A stretch of 64,000 nucleotides of DNA from Lachnospiraceae bacterium (GTDB lineage Bacteria; Bacillota_A; Clostridia; Lachnospirales; Lachnospiraceae). Location: positions 1-64,000 of the forward strand of contig JAETQR010000011.1 of the NCBI GenBank assembly GCA_021770615.1, in the 5' to 3' direction. Below the pieces are notes generated by a model. That model was not told where the DNA came from. It did not search any database and saw only the letters and a list, made by a program, of their open reading frames with translations. A program made the translations under genes and the position numbers. Shown here one piece after another: positions 18,689 to 27,990 of the stretch (position 1 is the stretch's first letter; each line of letters starts with the position of its first letter).

Positions 18689-18717
18689 ATTATACATAAG
18701 AACCATATTCATGTCAA
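18689..18717 (-). promoter_or_regulatory. promoter of tRNA-Gly
   Basis: Consensus TTGACA (18712-18717) and TATAAT (18689-18694) on the minus strand with a 17-bp spacer, about 35 bp before the tRNA. Confidence 0.88.
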
Positions 18718-18826
18718 GATTTTTTTTGTTTCTATCAAAAAAAATTTCAACATTCAGGATTTTGTACCTCAACCATCATTGGAAAATAAGCAAGCCCAAC
18801 TGCCCATTACTTAATATTCGTTGTAC

Positions 18827-18860
18827 TGGCATGGCGACGCCAGGCCGAACCGCCATGCCA
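18827..18860 (-). terminator. hairpin after sortase gene (probable terminator)
   Basis: A perfect 10-bp stem (TGGCATGGCG/CGCCATGCCA) with a 14-nt loop lies three bases past the sortase stop codon. No T run follows, so it may instead protect the 3' end of the message. Confidence 0.5.
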
Positions 18861-18863
18861 CCC

Positions 18864-19667
18864 TCATTTCGTCCGCTTCGCCACTACCACAAACCGCCCG
18901 TCCGGCACATGGTAGGCACAGGTGGATAATGTCAGGAATGTGTCCCCAAATTCCGCCCTCACACCCGTGTCATACAGGGAAAGCTTTTTGATATTGCTAT
19001 AAAAATCATCAAATTCTTTTTCCGTTTCTGCCTCATAAAACTGATAATATTTAAACACATCGTCATCCACACGGTAGACCTGTGAGCGGAACACCGCTAT
19101 AATATCATAAGTACGTTTCTCATAGAGCGTGTCAAAGGAAATGACCGGATGCTCTTTATAAAAGCTCTTCTTTTCATACAAATCCAAATCTCCAAACATA
19201 GAACCGTCCTTCATATTGTGGCCGTAAATAATAAAATTCGTCCCGGCATCAATATCCGCCTGCTCTTTCACATAAAAACTGCCATATTTACTATCCTTTC
19301 CATAAAAGTCATGATGCAGATAATATTCGTCATCTTTGCTCTGCATGACCGGAGCATCGATTTTCATTCCCTCAATGGAAAGCCATCCCACAAGATCCCT
19401 GTTCTCCTCATACAAGGCAGCATACGGTTTCTGTATTTCTTTCTCTTCTCCATCCATTCCACTTCCCAAAACAGAAGAACCGGTTTGCGCCTGTATGCTG
19501 TCATCCGGTCCAGAAGCCTCTTTTGTTTTCGTCACTTTTTCTTTCAAGGCGTCCTGCTGTGCCTTGTGCTGTATGGACTGGTAATATGCCTGACCGATTG
19601 GTATCAGGCATACTGCCATTCCTATAAGAATAAAAGCCCTTACAACTTTTCTTTTCTTATTCCCCAT
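18864..19667 (-). CDS. srtB: class B sortase
   Basis: A membrane-bound transpeptidase that cleaves a C-terminal sorting signal and links the protein to the cell wall. The 267-residue chain has one N-terminal membrane anchor (about residues 8-28) and the extracellular sortase fold with His150 in IIYGHNMKDGSMFGDL, the catalytic Cys250 in TLSTCAYH and Arg258 in DGRFVVVAK. The segment WLSIEGMKIDAPVMQ is a class B landmark. The ATG at 19667 lies inside the 3' end of the upstream surface-protein gene (11-bp overlap), so enzyme and probable substrate are translationally coupled. Confidence 0.95.
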   Translation of the reverse strand: MGNKKRKVVRAFILIGMAVCLIPIGQAYYQSIQHKAQQDALKEKVTKTKEASGPDDSIQAQTGSSVLGSGMDGEEKEIQKPYAALYEENRDLVGWLSIEGMKIDAPVMQSKDDEYYLHHDFYGKDSKYGSFYVKEQADIDAGTNFIIYGHNMKDGSMFGDLDLYEKKSFYKEHPVISFDTLYEKRTYDIIAVFRSQVYRVDDDVFKYYQFYEAETEKEFDDFYSNIKKLSLYDTGVRAEFGDTFLTLSTCAYHVPDGRFVVVAKRTK

Positions 19668-22600
19668 AGATCTCTTCCCATTTCACACGCGCTTTCCTGC
19701 CGATACTGTGGTAGTATACAAGCAAAACAACAATCGCTGCCATCGCAAGGCATTTTTTAAATCTTCCTCCCCCCTTTGCCCATCTCACAAGCTTTCCTAC
19801 AAGTTCTTTCTTCTTTTCCTCCGTCATACCCTTTTCCTTATCTGTAAAATACAGAAGCAGGTAGGAAAGGCCTGCAATCATGGCAAGTGTAGCATACATC
19901 TCCAGCGGCGTAACATCGCCAGTCTTAGGTTCATCATCCTTAGAGGTGTCTGAACCCATATCCTTTTTGTCTGAATTGTTATGCTGGTCCGCTTTGCTGC
20001 CATTATCATTATCTCTCTTGTTTTCGCTGGTATTTTTCCCACTGCTATTCCCCGCACCGGACGTGCCGGACGTTCCACCGGTATTTCCACCACCGGTATT
20101 CTCTGCGCCGGACGTTCCGTCAGTACTCCCACCACTGGTATTTCCACCTATCGTTCCACTGGTATTTCCATTGCTGTTTCCCGTGCCGGACGTTCCGCCA
20201 GCATTTCCACCACCGGTATTTCCACCACCGCCATTTGATGCATCCTGATAAACAATAGCATACGTAGAAAAACGGTCGGTCTCTATGGTGATCGTATCTG
20301 CGCTATCATCCGTATCGGCCAAAAACTCTGCACTGCCATCATGTACCCGGATGACAGCAAATGTCCTTGTCTTTTTGCTGTCCGTGTTTTTCAGACGATC
20401 CGGAATGTTGATCGTAACAGCGATCTTTCCGTTTGTTTCCGGTATAGCGCTGCGGTTTTCTCCGATGATCTTGAATAGGCTGATATCAAGATACTGCCCG
20501 AGAGCAAATCCCTTTGCTGTGTTATCATCCGCTAACTCCGCCTCCACAAGCGCTTTGTCGCTGACACTGACACTGTCGGTTGCATCCTTCACTTCAAGGA
20601 CGATCCTAATATCCGTGCCATCCGCCAGCTGTTTCTTTTCTTCGGACGTTAACAGCAGATCCGCCAGCCGGTCCGCAGGCGTGGAAATCTGTGTATCCGG
20701 GGCTTTGCCATCGGTCTGTACGTCTTTGTCAAATTTCCCGACATTCTCTCCCGGCTTCAAAAGCTCTCCATACCTGCCGCCACACGCAGAACAAACCGCC
20801 TGTTCCTCAGCAGTTGCCACACCGCCGGAGCAGCTTTCAGTCTCCTGATGGGAGGCATCATTCTGGCAGATATGCGTATGGGTTCCATCGCCATTTGATA
20901 CCCAATCCCCATAACGGTGTCCTGTTGCAGGATTTCCCACGGGTATCTGCATGATCTCTGTGTTTCCTGCGGCATCGGAAAACATTTTTCCACAGCCGTT
21001 TTTTCCTCCACACTCATAGTATTCACCCGTACCGGCAGCCTCGCAGGTTGCGGGAACCGCATTGCGTAATGTCAGCTTATGCTTGTGAGACGGCACCAGC
21101 ATAAGCACACCGTTCTCAATCTTTTTCTCAAACACTGTGTCCGTATAGCCGCTGGCAATAACTGTGATATCGACATTTGATAAATCCGCTTCTGTAAGGG
21201 CATAGCCAGACGTCCCTTTGATCACAGGCACATTCGGAAGCTCTCCGTCGTCATCATCCCAGTAATAGTCTACCGCTATTTTGGTTCCCGCTGCCACTGG
21301 CTGCCCGATCGAAACGGATGTATCCAAAGATCCGTGTTCTTTCAGCAGTTTCATCTTTATTTTCGCCACATTACCGCCTAAAAGCCTAACTTCTGTACTC
21401 TCATGATCACCAACCGATAAATCATATGGATTCCCGGCAAGCGAGCCGCTATACATAGTGAAACTACGTTTGCTGCCCTCCTCTATGCCCGCTATAGAAA
21501 CGGCATTACCGTTACAGACAACCTTACCGCCCTCTGTACAGTCACAGAGAGACAGTTTGCCATCCTCATAAATAAATATGCCTTCTCCACCCAAATCAAG
21601 CGTTTTGCCATTCAGGCATAAATTAACGTCTGCTTTCTCAATATGAACTTCATAGCGGCCAAGTGTCAGATTGTCCGGTAGATAATAATTGCCGGCTGGC
21701 AGGGCATAACCATCGGAACTCCATTTTATCTCTGTATCACCCGCATATAATTTATTATCTGTAAAACGAAGCGCCGTCCACTCCACATCCTTGTGGCTGT
21801 CATCCGTACAGCCAGAACCGGCACAGATTTTGTGAGTATGCGTCTTCGCAGGACGCTGGCCCGTGACTTCCACTGTACAGGTCATCGTTCCAGCACTGCC
21901 CTCTGCACGGATCGTCGCCGTACCGGCCTTCTTCGCTACGATCTGGACGCTGGCTCCATCCTCCATTTTCGTGTAAGCCGGCGCCTTTACCACTGCCACC
22001 TCATTGTTGTCGGAGTGCCAGCGTACATAATTACCGGAAGCATTTGTAACATAGGATATACTCAACGTCTTTTCTGTTTCACTTCCCAAATCTATTGTCA
22101 GTTTTTGCGTATCGAGGCTAAATAAAGGATGAGGGTTTCCCCTGCCATAATCAGTCAAGGGATCCGCCCAAATCCACATGTCATATTCTTCCGAGCTTAT
22201 GATACGAGTTTGGCTCAAATCCATGATTTCTCTTATCTTTGACAAAGTTACCGCATCCAGCATAACAGCACAAGTATTTAACCGATTCGGCCTTAATGCC
22301 TTGACACGCGACAGAAATCCTCTTGCCTCATCATCACTACCCACTTCTGAGGCAGTCCCATAGGCGCCATACTGCATAAAATATGTATAATCCATATCGT
22401 CACCAAGTTCCGGCAGATCATACAGCCAATTTTCAACCGTCCCCTCCGGTGTATTTGCCTGATGCTTTTGCTCAAATTTACTCTTTGGCATGGCAAAATA
22501 CATATAAGAATTGCCGGTAGGGCTATTATCTGAACCCATATCGTCCCATGTTAAATCCATACAATAATAGGTAATGCCATTGTCAAAGGAAACCAGATTC

Positions 22601-23526
22601 CATGCATGGGAAGCAGTTGTGTCTCCCGACTTAACACTCCCTGTTACATAGACATTGGGAATATCTAAGATATTTAAGAGAAAAGCAAATGCCTTGGCAT
22701 ACCCCTCGCTCACCACTGCATTGTGTTCCCCGCCGAACACACCCTCGATCGTATGTGCCCAGTCTGCTTCCTCCGGAGTCTTGCCATCCGATCGATAAGC
22801 AAAATCCACATTGCTTATGATCATTTCATCCATCTCCCGCATCTTGTCATATGCGAGCTCGTAATAACCTGCCGTTTTCAGATATTCTTTTACCTCTCCC
22901 TCTATCTCTGTTTTCATTCTCTCCCGTCGCTGGGTCGCAGCCACAGCATCGCCCCAGTAGGCCTCTCGAACGATCGGCATTAATCCATCCGAAGTAACGG
23001 CACATCCATTCTCCAGCCAGAAAAGTCCGGGATGGTCCGCAGCAAAGGCAATCCATACGTGCGACGCCTGATCTTCATCTAAGCCCAGGTCAGCAAAGGC
23101 AGATTGAAATGGCACATATGATTTCTTCCCATCCATGGTTATCTCTTTATATTCCCCATTTGTCTCTCCACCTTCAAATGCTGCCAGGGATTCGGATATT
23201 CTATTATAGAATGTCTGCTGATCCTGAGACAGGCTTTTATAACCATAATCCCCGATTCCCCTCTCAAACACCGTTTTCTGGGTTGTGCTGCGCCCCTTTG
23301 TATTTGATACACCCATCAAAGGAACCTTCTCAGCCTCCCTGTCATCCACCCGGTATATCCGGATCTCTTCCATCCCTCCCGTTGGCAGTTTTAAATCCAC
23401 GATCTTTATCTCTGATTTCTTGTCGGCAGCTTGAACAAATGTTTTGTTGGGAACATCTAATGTTCCGATCGTTACTGCCATTCCCAAAAACATTGCTATG
23501 TATTTTCTCATTTTATTCCAATGCAT
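19657..23526 (-). CDS. sortase-anchored surface protein with transglutaminase-like and Ig-like domains
   Basis: A 1289-residue exported protein. After a signal peptide (ends near VQAADKK) comes a transglutaminase-like domain (about 200-335). Its conserved His307 (SHAWN) and Asp324 (MDLTWDD) are present, but the position of the catalytic Cys is Ser273 (VVSEGYAKAF; codon 22708-22710). A Big_2-like domain lies around 480-560, then regions with paired HxH/Cys motifs, a Gly/Ser/Thr/Asn-rich linker, and PKTGD at 1200-1204. PKTGD is followed by a membrane helix, a charged stretch and a second membrane helix, an unusually long tail of 85 residues. ATG at 23526 follows AGGAGGTATATAT. The sortase gene overlaps its 3' end, so it is the likely substrate. 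Confidence 0.88.
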   Translation of the reverse strand: MHWNKMRKYIAMFLGMAVTIGTLDVPNKTFVQAADKKSEIKIVDLKLPTGGMEEIRIYRVDDREAEKVPLMGVSNTKGRSTTQKTVFERGIGDYGYKSLSQDQQTFYNRISESLAAFEGGETNGEYKEITMDGKKSYVPFQSAFADLGLDEDQASHVWIAFAADHPGLFWLENGCAVTSDGLMPIVREAYWGDAVAATQRRERMKTEIEGEVKEYLKTAGYYELAYDKMREMDEMIISNVDFAYRSDGKTPEEADWAHTIEGVFGGEHNAVVSEGYAKAFAFLLNILDIPNVYVTGSVKSGDTTASHAWNLVSFDNGITYYCMDLTWDDMGSDNSPTGNSYMYFAMPKSKFEQKHQANTPEGTVENWLYDLPELGDDMDYTYFMQYGAYGTASEVGSDDEARGFLSRVKALRPNRLNTCAVMLDAVTLSKIREIMDLSQTRIISSEEYDMWIWADPLTDYGRGNPHPLFSLDTQKLTIDLGSETEKTLSISYVTNASGNYVRWHSDNNEVAVVKAPAYTKMEDGASVQIVAKKAGTATIRAEGSAGTMTCTVEVTGQRPAKTHTHKICAGSGCTDDSHKDVEWTALRFTDNKLYAGDTEIKWSSDGYALPAGNYYLPDNLTLGRYEVHIEKADVNLCLNGKTLDLGGEGIFIYEDGKLSLCDCTEGGKVVCNGNAVSIAGIEEGSKRSFTMYSGSLAGNPYDLSVGDHESTEVRLLGGNVAKIKMKLLKEHGSLDTSVSIGQPVAAGTKIAVDYYWDDDDGELPNVPVIKGTSGYALTEADLSNVDITVIASGYTDTVFEKKIENGVLMLVPSHKHKLTLRNAVPATCEAAGTGEYYECGGKNGCGKMFSDAAGNTEIMQIPVGNPATGHRYGDWVSNGDGTHTHICQNDASHQETESCSGGVATAEEQAVCSACGGRYGELLKPGENVGKFDKDVQTDGKAPDTQISTPADRLADLLLTSEEKKQLADGTDIRIVLEVKDATDSVSVSDKALVEAELADDNTAKGFALGQYLDISLFKIIGENRSAIPETNGKIAVTINIPDRLKNTDSKKTRTFAVIRVHDGSAEFLADTDDSADTITIETDRFSTYAIVYQDASNGGGGNTGGGNAGGTSGTGNSNGNTSGTIGGNTSGGSTDGTSGAENTGGGNTGGTSGTSGAGNSSGKNTSENKRDNDNGSKADQHNNSDKKDMGSDTSKDDEPKTGDVTPLEMYATLAMIAGLSYLLLYFTDKEKGMTEEKKKELVGKLVRWAKGGGRFKKCLAMAAIVVLLVYYHSIGRKARVKWEEIYGE
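20040..20235. repeat. low-complexity repeat coding the Gly/Ser/Thr linker
   Basis: Short imperfect tandem units built on CCACCGGTATTTCCACC and GCGCCGGACGTTCC recur through this stretch and encode GGN-TSG type repeats in front of the sorting signal. It lies inside the surface-protein frame and is likely to vary in length between strains. Confidence 0.75.
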
Positions 23527-23568
23527 ATATATACCTCCTGACACAACTGAATACAGATGATTTTTTCC

Positions 23569-23597
23569 AGTTTACCATCTAAATTCAGCTGTGTCAA
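23569..23597 (-). promoter_or_regulatory. promoter of the surface protein-sortase operon
   Basis: TTGACA (minus strand, 23592-23597), 17 bp, TAAACT (23569-23574), about 43 bp before the ATG at 23526. Confidence 0.8.
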
Positions 23598-23677
23598 TCT
23601 ACGATGCAATTATTATGAGACACCATTTTTAGTTGGCGTCGCCCGCCTGGTGTGCTGACACATTTATATTCCGCACA

Positions 23678-24652
23678 CTAGTTCTGCACCCGTATCTGCC
23701 CGCCTTTTATAAGCGGAAACCGGATCAGCGTATCACTGCTAAGATCTTCCCTGTGCATATCGACCACAGTGATCTGATGATTGTCATACGTGGTGTAATA
23801 ATACAGGCCTTTACAGGTGTTACAGCAGGAAGTATATATTGTGATCTCATAGATTCCTTCGCCCACCTCACAGCAGCCTCTCTGCTGCGCCACGGAATCC
23901 AGTATATGAAAAAACTGACTGACACTTTCCTCCTCACTGCTCCCCGACACAGAATTCATTTTCACAAATGCCGCCCGGACAAATCTTGATCTCGAAGACA
24001 GGTCTCCCGGAAGGCCGATCGCGCCCATCCCCCGGCTGTACTCTTTTAAACGAAGTCCCGGTGCAAATGTATTATGTGGGGATTTCGCAGACAAACCCAT
24101 ATGATCGTCCAGTCCCGCCATCTGTATGTCAAATGGCGGATTATTCGTTAATATGCCGACCGGGTTATCATAGATCCGGATCCCGTCCTCCACGGCCTCC
24201 ACTGTGAGAGATCCCTCCTGATCCGATATGATCCAGTGCAGATCCGCCACAGGAAGCTTATCATTAAACGGAGTATTCAGCAAATTTATGTTTTTCAGCA
24301 AACACCTCGCCTCTTCCAACGTCGCGCAACGCCCTAAGATCCATGGAATGAACTCATACTGGGCAATATTTTCTTTCCCCCGGACACATTCACGGTAAAC
24401 GGCACAGCCCGGAAAATTAAGGCCGGCCATCGCCAGCCCTTTTTCATTCACCGCATCATAATATAATGGATAATCCTGCACAACATATGCCATCCCGATC
24501 ATCGCATAGTGGGTGGTGAGCTCTTTGTTCTCAATGAAACGAAACGGGAAATTTTTCGGTGTTATCGTCACTTCATCTATATAGGAATGTTCATAATCCA
24601 ACGTGCGTCCAAAATAGAAATCGTTTGTTTGATAAGTCGCTGCGGTACACAT
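23678..24652 (-). CDS. choloylglycine hydrolase family protein (bile salt hydrolase or penicillin V acylase type)
   Basis: An N-terminal-nucleophile amidase. Translation from ATG at 24652 (after AGAAGGAGATTACT) gives MCTAATY, so Cys2 becomes the nucleophile after Met removal. The FGRTLDYE segment, LTNNPPFDIQM and SRSRFVRAAF hold the Arg/Asp and Asn/Arg positions used by this family. In gut bacteria such enzymes often release taurine or glycine from conjugated bile acids; LTNNP is shared with characterised bile salt hydrolases, but penicillin V acylases and acyl-homoserine lactone acylases have the same fold. No signal peptide, so cytoplasmic. It follows maf by 84 bp. Confidence 0.88.
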   Translation of the reverse strand: MCTAATYQTNDFYFGRTLDYEHSYIDEVTITPKNFPFRFIENKELTTHYAMIGMAYVVQDYPLYYDAVNEKGLAMAGLNFPGCAVYRECVRGKENIAQYEFIPWILGRCATLEEARCLLKNINLLNTPFNDKLPVADLHWIISDQEGSLTVEAVEDGIRIYDNPVGILTNNPPFDIQMAGLDDHMGLSAKSPHNTFAPGLRLKEYSRGMGAIGLPGDLSSRSRFVRAAFVKMNSVSGSSEEESVSQFFHILDSVAQQRGCCEVGEGIYEITIYTSCCNTCKGLYYYTTYDNHQITVVDMHREDLSSDTLIRFPLIKGGQIRVQN

Positions 24653-24736
24653 AGTAATCTCCTTCTGCACAAAAAAGTTAATAACAGGTTCTTACTGTCA
24701 GTATACCCAAATTGATTCCTTGTCATCCGGACGATT

Positions 24737-25333
24737 TTACATCATCTTGCCAAGCTCGACATACAGCCGGTGCACCGGCAGGCCGACCACATTGTTATAA
24801 TCGCCCTCGATCCCCTCAATATACTTGCCAAACAACCCCTGGATCCCATAGCCTCCTGCCTTATCATAAGGCTCTTCTGTGCGGATATATTCCCCGATCT
24901 CCTCTGCACTGAGCTCTGCTACCCGTACAGACGTCGTCTCTGCAAAACTTTTCTGCCGGCATATCGTGCCCTCCCCGTCCGTCCGGATCAGCGTGACCCC
25001 GGTACAAACCTTATGCGTTTTTCCACTCAGCATGCTTATCATACGACAGGCCTCTTCCTGGTCCTTTGGCTTACCAAGTATCTCTCCTCCGGCACTCACT
25101 ACGGTATCTGCCCCGATTATGACAGCCTCCTCCTTGATCCGGCCTCCGGACGCCACTGCCAATGCTTTCTGCTGTGACAGTTCCTTCACTGTCTCCTCCG
25201 GCGTCTGTCCTGTAATTACTTCTTCACAATCCGCCACAAGCACATCAAACCGCTCAAAGATCATCGTCAGAAGCTCTTTTCTCCGAGGGGAACCGGATGC
25301 CAGTATGATCCTTTTGTTATCTGACATAGGCAT
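24737..25333 (-). CDS. maf: Maf-family nucleoside triphosphate pyrophosphatase
   Basis: A cytoplasmic house-cleaning pyrophosphatase acting on non-canonical or methylated dNTPs/UTP; in Bacillus it was first described as a septum-formation inhibitor. The N-terminal IILASGSPRRKELL is diagnostic, as are GADTVVSAGGEILGKPKD and the late YDKAGGYGIQGLFGKYIEGIEGDYNNVVGLP region. Length 198 is typical. The ATG at 25333 begins one base after the yjbQ stop, with AGGGGTGAG upstream. Confidence 0.95.
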   Translation of the reverse strand: MPMSDNKRIILASGSPRRKELLTMIFERFDVLVADCEEVITGQTPEETVKELSQQKALAVASGGRIKEEAVIIGADTVVSAGGEILGKPKDQEEACRMISMLSGKTHKVCTGVTLIRTDGEGTICRQKSFAETTSVRVAELSAEEIGEYIRTEEPYDKAGGYGIQGLFGKYIEGIEGDYNNVVGLPVHRLYVELGKMM

Positions 25334-25334
25334 C

Positions 25335-25739
25335 TCACCCCTCGATCACTTTCACATAATAACTTCTGTTGCGCGGTCCGTCGTATTCACAAAAATACAC
25401 ATCCTGCCACACTCCGAGAACCGGTGAGCCCTCTGTCACGATCAGCGTCGCCGAAGCTCCCATCGTGCTGGATTTCATATGGGCATGGGAGTTCCCCTCA
25501 AAATGCCTGTAATTTCTGTCATTAGTCGGATATACCTTTTCAAAACCATAGATCAGATCCCGGACGACATCCGGGTCCGCATTTTCGTTGATCGTAATAC
25601 CCGCTGTCGTATGCGGACAATACACCACGGCAATCCCCTCTTGGATCCCGCTCTTTTTTATATCATCCCGGATCTGTGTTGTGATATCCACCATCGTCTG
25701 TCTTTCACTGATCGAAAGTTCATGTTTAAATAAATTCAT
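25335..25739 (-). CDS. YjbQ family protein (UPF0047)
   Basis: A 134-residue member of the UPF0047/YjbQ family. CPHTTAGITINENADPDV and the C-terminal GSPVLGVWQDVYFCEYDGPRNR are the conserved blocks, with a cluster of His residues (HFEGNSHAHMKSS) that may bind metal. In E. coli YjbQ has weak thiamine-phosphate-synthase activity, but the physiological role of the family is not settled. It heads a small operon with maf behind a clear promoter. Confidence 0.92.
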   Translation of the reverse strand: MNLFKHELSISERQTMVDITTQIRDDIKKSGIQEGIAVVYCPHTTAGITINENADPDVVRDLIYGFEKVYPTNDRNYRHFEGNSHAHMKSSTMGASATLIVTEGSPVLGVWQDVYFCEYDGPRNRSYYVKVIEG

Positions 25740-25775
25740 TTTTCCTCTCCTTTATGTCTAGGTTCAGATTTTAAC

Positions 25776-25804
25776 ATCTTACCACAGAGAAATTAAAATT
25801 ACAA
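25776..25804 (-). promoter_or_regulatory. promoter of yjbQ-maf
   Basis: TTGTAA (minus strand, 25799-25804), 17 bp, TAAGAT (25776-25781). The -35 is close to the GH31 stop codon. Confidence 0.6.
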
Positions 25805-25813
25805 GGGAAACGT

Positions 25814-27817
25814 TCACACATCACAGCATCCGCTTTCATCAAAGCAGGACATCAATTCTTTCCTCTCTTCCCGGATATAAGCGACAAACTCATCCAATTC
25901 TGCATGTACTACAAGTGTCTGCCCGCCACTATATACTTTCCTGTCCAGTACACTGATCCAGTTTCCGTCCGGCAGATAAACTTCCCGCTCTACGCACCCC
26001 TGCTTTGTAATGGGGGCAAATAAAATATCTCCGCCAAACATATACTGATCCTCCAGCAGATAACAGGTCTCATCCTCATAAAACTCAAAAAACATCGGCC
26101 GCATCAGAGGCTTCCCGGTCTGCGTGGCCTCTTTCATCGCATCCATTATATAGGGCCTGAGATTATCCCTGATCCGGATCAGCTTTTTCAAAACCGGATA
26201 ATTGCGCTCTCCAAAACTCCAGATCTCATTGTCACCACCGCTGCTTTCTTTTACACCGGGATGCCGGTCTACATGGCCTTTTGGTTTCAGCCTTGAACCG
26301 TGCAGACGCATAATGGGGCTGAATAACCCAAACTGAAACCACCGCACGATCAGTTCCCGGAAATATTCGCTCTCCGTATCTCCATGCAAAAATCCGCCAA
26401 TATCGCTATTCCACCACGGGATTCCGCACATCCCCATCGATAACCCGCTTTTCACACTGGTTTCCAGCGCTTCAAAAGTGGATGGAATATCACCGTTCCA
26501 GACAGCAGCGCCATACTGCTGGCTTCCCGGATAAGCAGAACGGGTCAAAAGAAGGATTTCTTCTTCTCCCTCCTCCTTTAAGTGATCATAAAACATTTTA
26601 CAATAATAATATGGATACAAAAGTGCAACCTCTCCCCCATTTCCTTTATAAAAATGCAGGTTTTCAAAGTGCTGCGGATGTACTTCCGGTTCTGCTTCAT
26701 CGAGCCAGAATGTCTGTATCCCTTTGTCGTAATAATTTTTCTTTACCTTATCCCATACAAACTTCCCGGTTTTCGGATTCATCGGATCGATAAATGTCTG
26801 CTGTCCATAAAAATCAAATGTACCAAACTGTCCCTGTTCGGTCCGCAGCAGCATATTGCCTTCGCTCATTTCGACATAATTTTCACTGGCTGGATTTATC
26901 GTCGGCCAGATTGAAATGACGGGACGTATGCCCAGCTCTTCCAGTTCCCGGCACATTTTCTCCGGATCGGGCCAGTATTGCGGATCCAGTTTCCACTCCC
27001 CCTGCTCGGTCCAGTGAAAATAATCGATCACAATAGCATCGATCGGGATTCCTCTTTTTTTGTACTCACGGGCTACTTCCAGCAGATCTTCCTGGCTTTC
27101 ATACCGTAATTTGCACTGCCAGAATCCGGCCGCCCATGCCGGAAACTCCGGCGCATACCCGGTAAGGTCGCAGTAGCTTTTCAGCACATCGGCCGGCGTG
27201 TCTCCCGAGTAGACAAGGTAATCTGCCTGATACGCCCATTCCGAACACCACATGATATGGTTCTTTGTCGTCTCACAGCGCCCCGGAGACGGATTATTCC
27301 ACAAAAAGCCGTAACCAAGGGACGAATAATAGACCGGCATCCCCGTCTTCGTATTATAGTTGATCATGTCACTGGTACACCCTTTTTTATCAAACTGGTT
27401 TGCCTGCTCCTGACCCAGACCATAAATATGCTCTCCCGGATTACTGTCAAAGATCACTTTTACCGTATAAAGATTACCACCCCGATGCTGGTTGCGCATC
27501 GTATACTCTCCCTCATATCTGGTATGTAAAATCTGCTTTCCTTTCCTGTAATAAGTCAGAATACCTCCATACCAGATTTCGCCGGCTTCCACCTTCACAG
27601 AGAGATCTCCGTTCGTCAGGACCGCCTTTTTTTCATCCCCCTCGATCGTGCACTGGGGCGATGTCTTCGGTGGCAAAAGTGTCCATGACTCTTCTGAAAC
27701 AGAGGCATTCCTTGTAGAACGACAACGGATGCAGTTCTTTCCATAAGGCTCCAAAACAGTGATTTCATCCTTCCTCTCAAAAATGATCCTGTTTTTTTCA
27801 ATCGTTATTTTTCCCAT
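25814..27817 (-). CDS. glycoside hydrolase family 31 (alpha-glucosidase/alpha-xylosidase type)
   Basis: A cytoplasmic glycosidase (no signal peptide) of about 667 residues. The nucleophile Asp is in FWLDEAEPEV (about residue 373) and the acid/base Asp in VWNGDIPSTFEAL; GLGQEQANQF in the N-terminal beta-sandwich and WWNSDIGGF are further GH31 blocks. Specificity (maltose-type, isomaltose-type or xylosides) cannot be read from the sequence. Two ATGs, 27820 and 27817, follow AAAGGAGGTC; the second has better spacing. An AraC-type regulator is divergently transcribed from the same 170-bp spacer and probably controls it. Confidence 0.92.
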   Translation of the reverse strand: MGKITIEKNRIIFERKDEITVLEPYGKNCIRCRSTRNASVSEESWTLLPPKTSPQCTIEGDEKKAVLTNGDLSVKVEAGEIWYGGILTYYRKGKQILHTRYEGEYTMRNQHRGGNLYTVKVIFDSNPGEHIYGLGQEQANQFDKKGCTSDMINYNTKTGMPVYYSSLGYGFLWNNPSPGRCETTKNHIMWCSEWAYQADYLVYSGDTPADVLKSYCDLTGYAPEFPAWAAGFWQCKLRYESQEDLLEVAREYKKRGIPIDAIVIDYFHWTEQGEWKLDPQYWPDPEKMCRELEELGIRPVISIWPTINPASENYVEMSEGNMLLRTEQGQFGTFDFYGQQTFIDPMNPKTGKFVWDKVKKNYYDKGIQTFWLDEAEPEVHPQHFENLHFYKGNGGEVALLYPYYYCKMFYDHLKEEGEEEILLLTRSAYPGSQQYGAAVWNGDIPSTFEALETSVKSGLSMGMCGIPWWNSDIGGFLHGDTESEYFRELIVRWFQFGLFSPIMRLHGSRLKPKGHVDRHPGVKESSGGDNEIWSFGERNYPVLKKLIRIRDNLRPYIMDAMKEATQTGKPLMRPMFFEFYEDETCYLLEDQYMFGGDILFAPITKQGCVEREVYLPDGNWISVLDRKVYSGGQTLVVHAELDEFVAYIREERKELMSCFDESGCCDV

Positions 27818-27990
27818 CATGACCTCCTTTTACATACGAGCTTAACGTCGTTTTGCGGCCCGATACATTTCGAGCATTTATTCTTGCTATTTTTTATATT
27901 CCCAGTATAATAAAAGAGGAAAGTTCTGTCTCCGCAAATCATGACCACTTTTGATACTATTCTGATCTTTTTAAAGAAGGAGGGATCCCG

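Noticed and set aside
20040..20235. Short tandem repeats that could suggest a CRISPR array
   Set aside because: Units are irregular, without unique spacers of constant length, and lie in frame inside a surface-protein gene where they encode a Gly/Ser/Thr linker.
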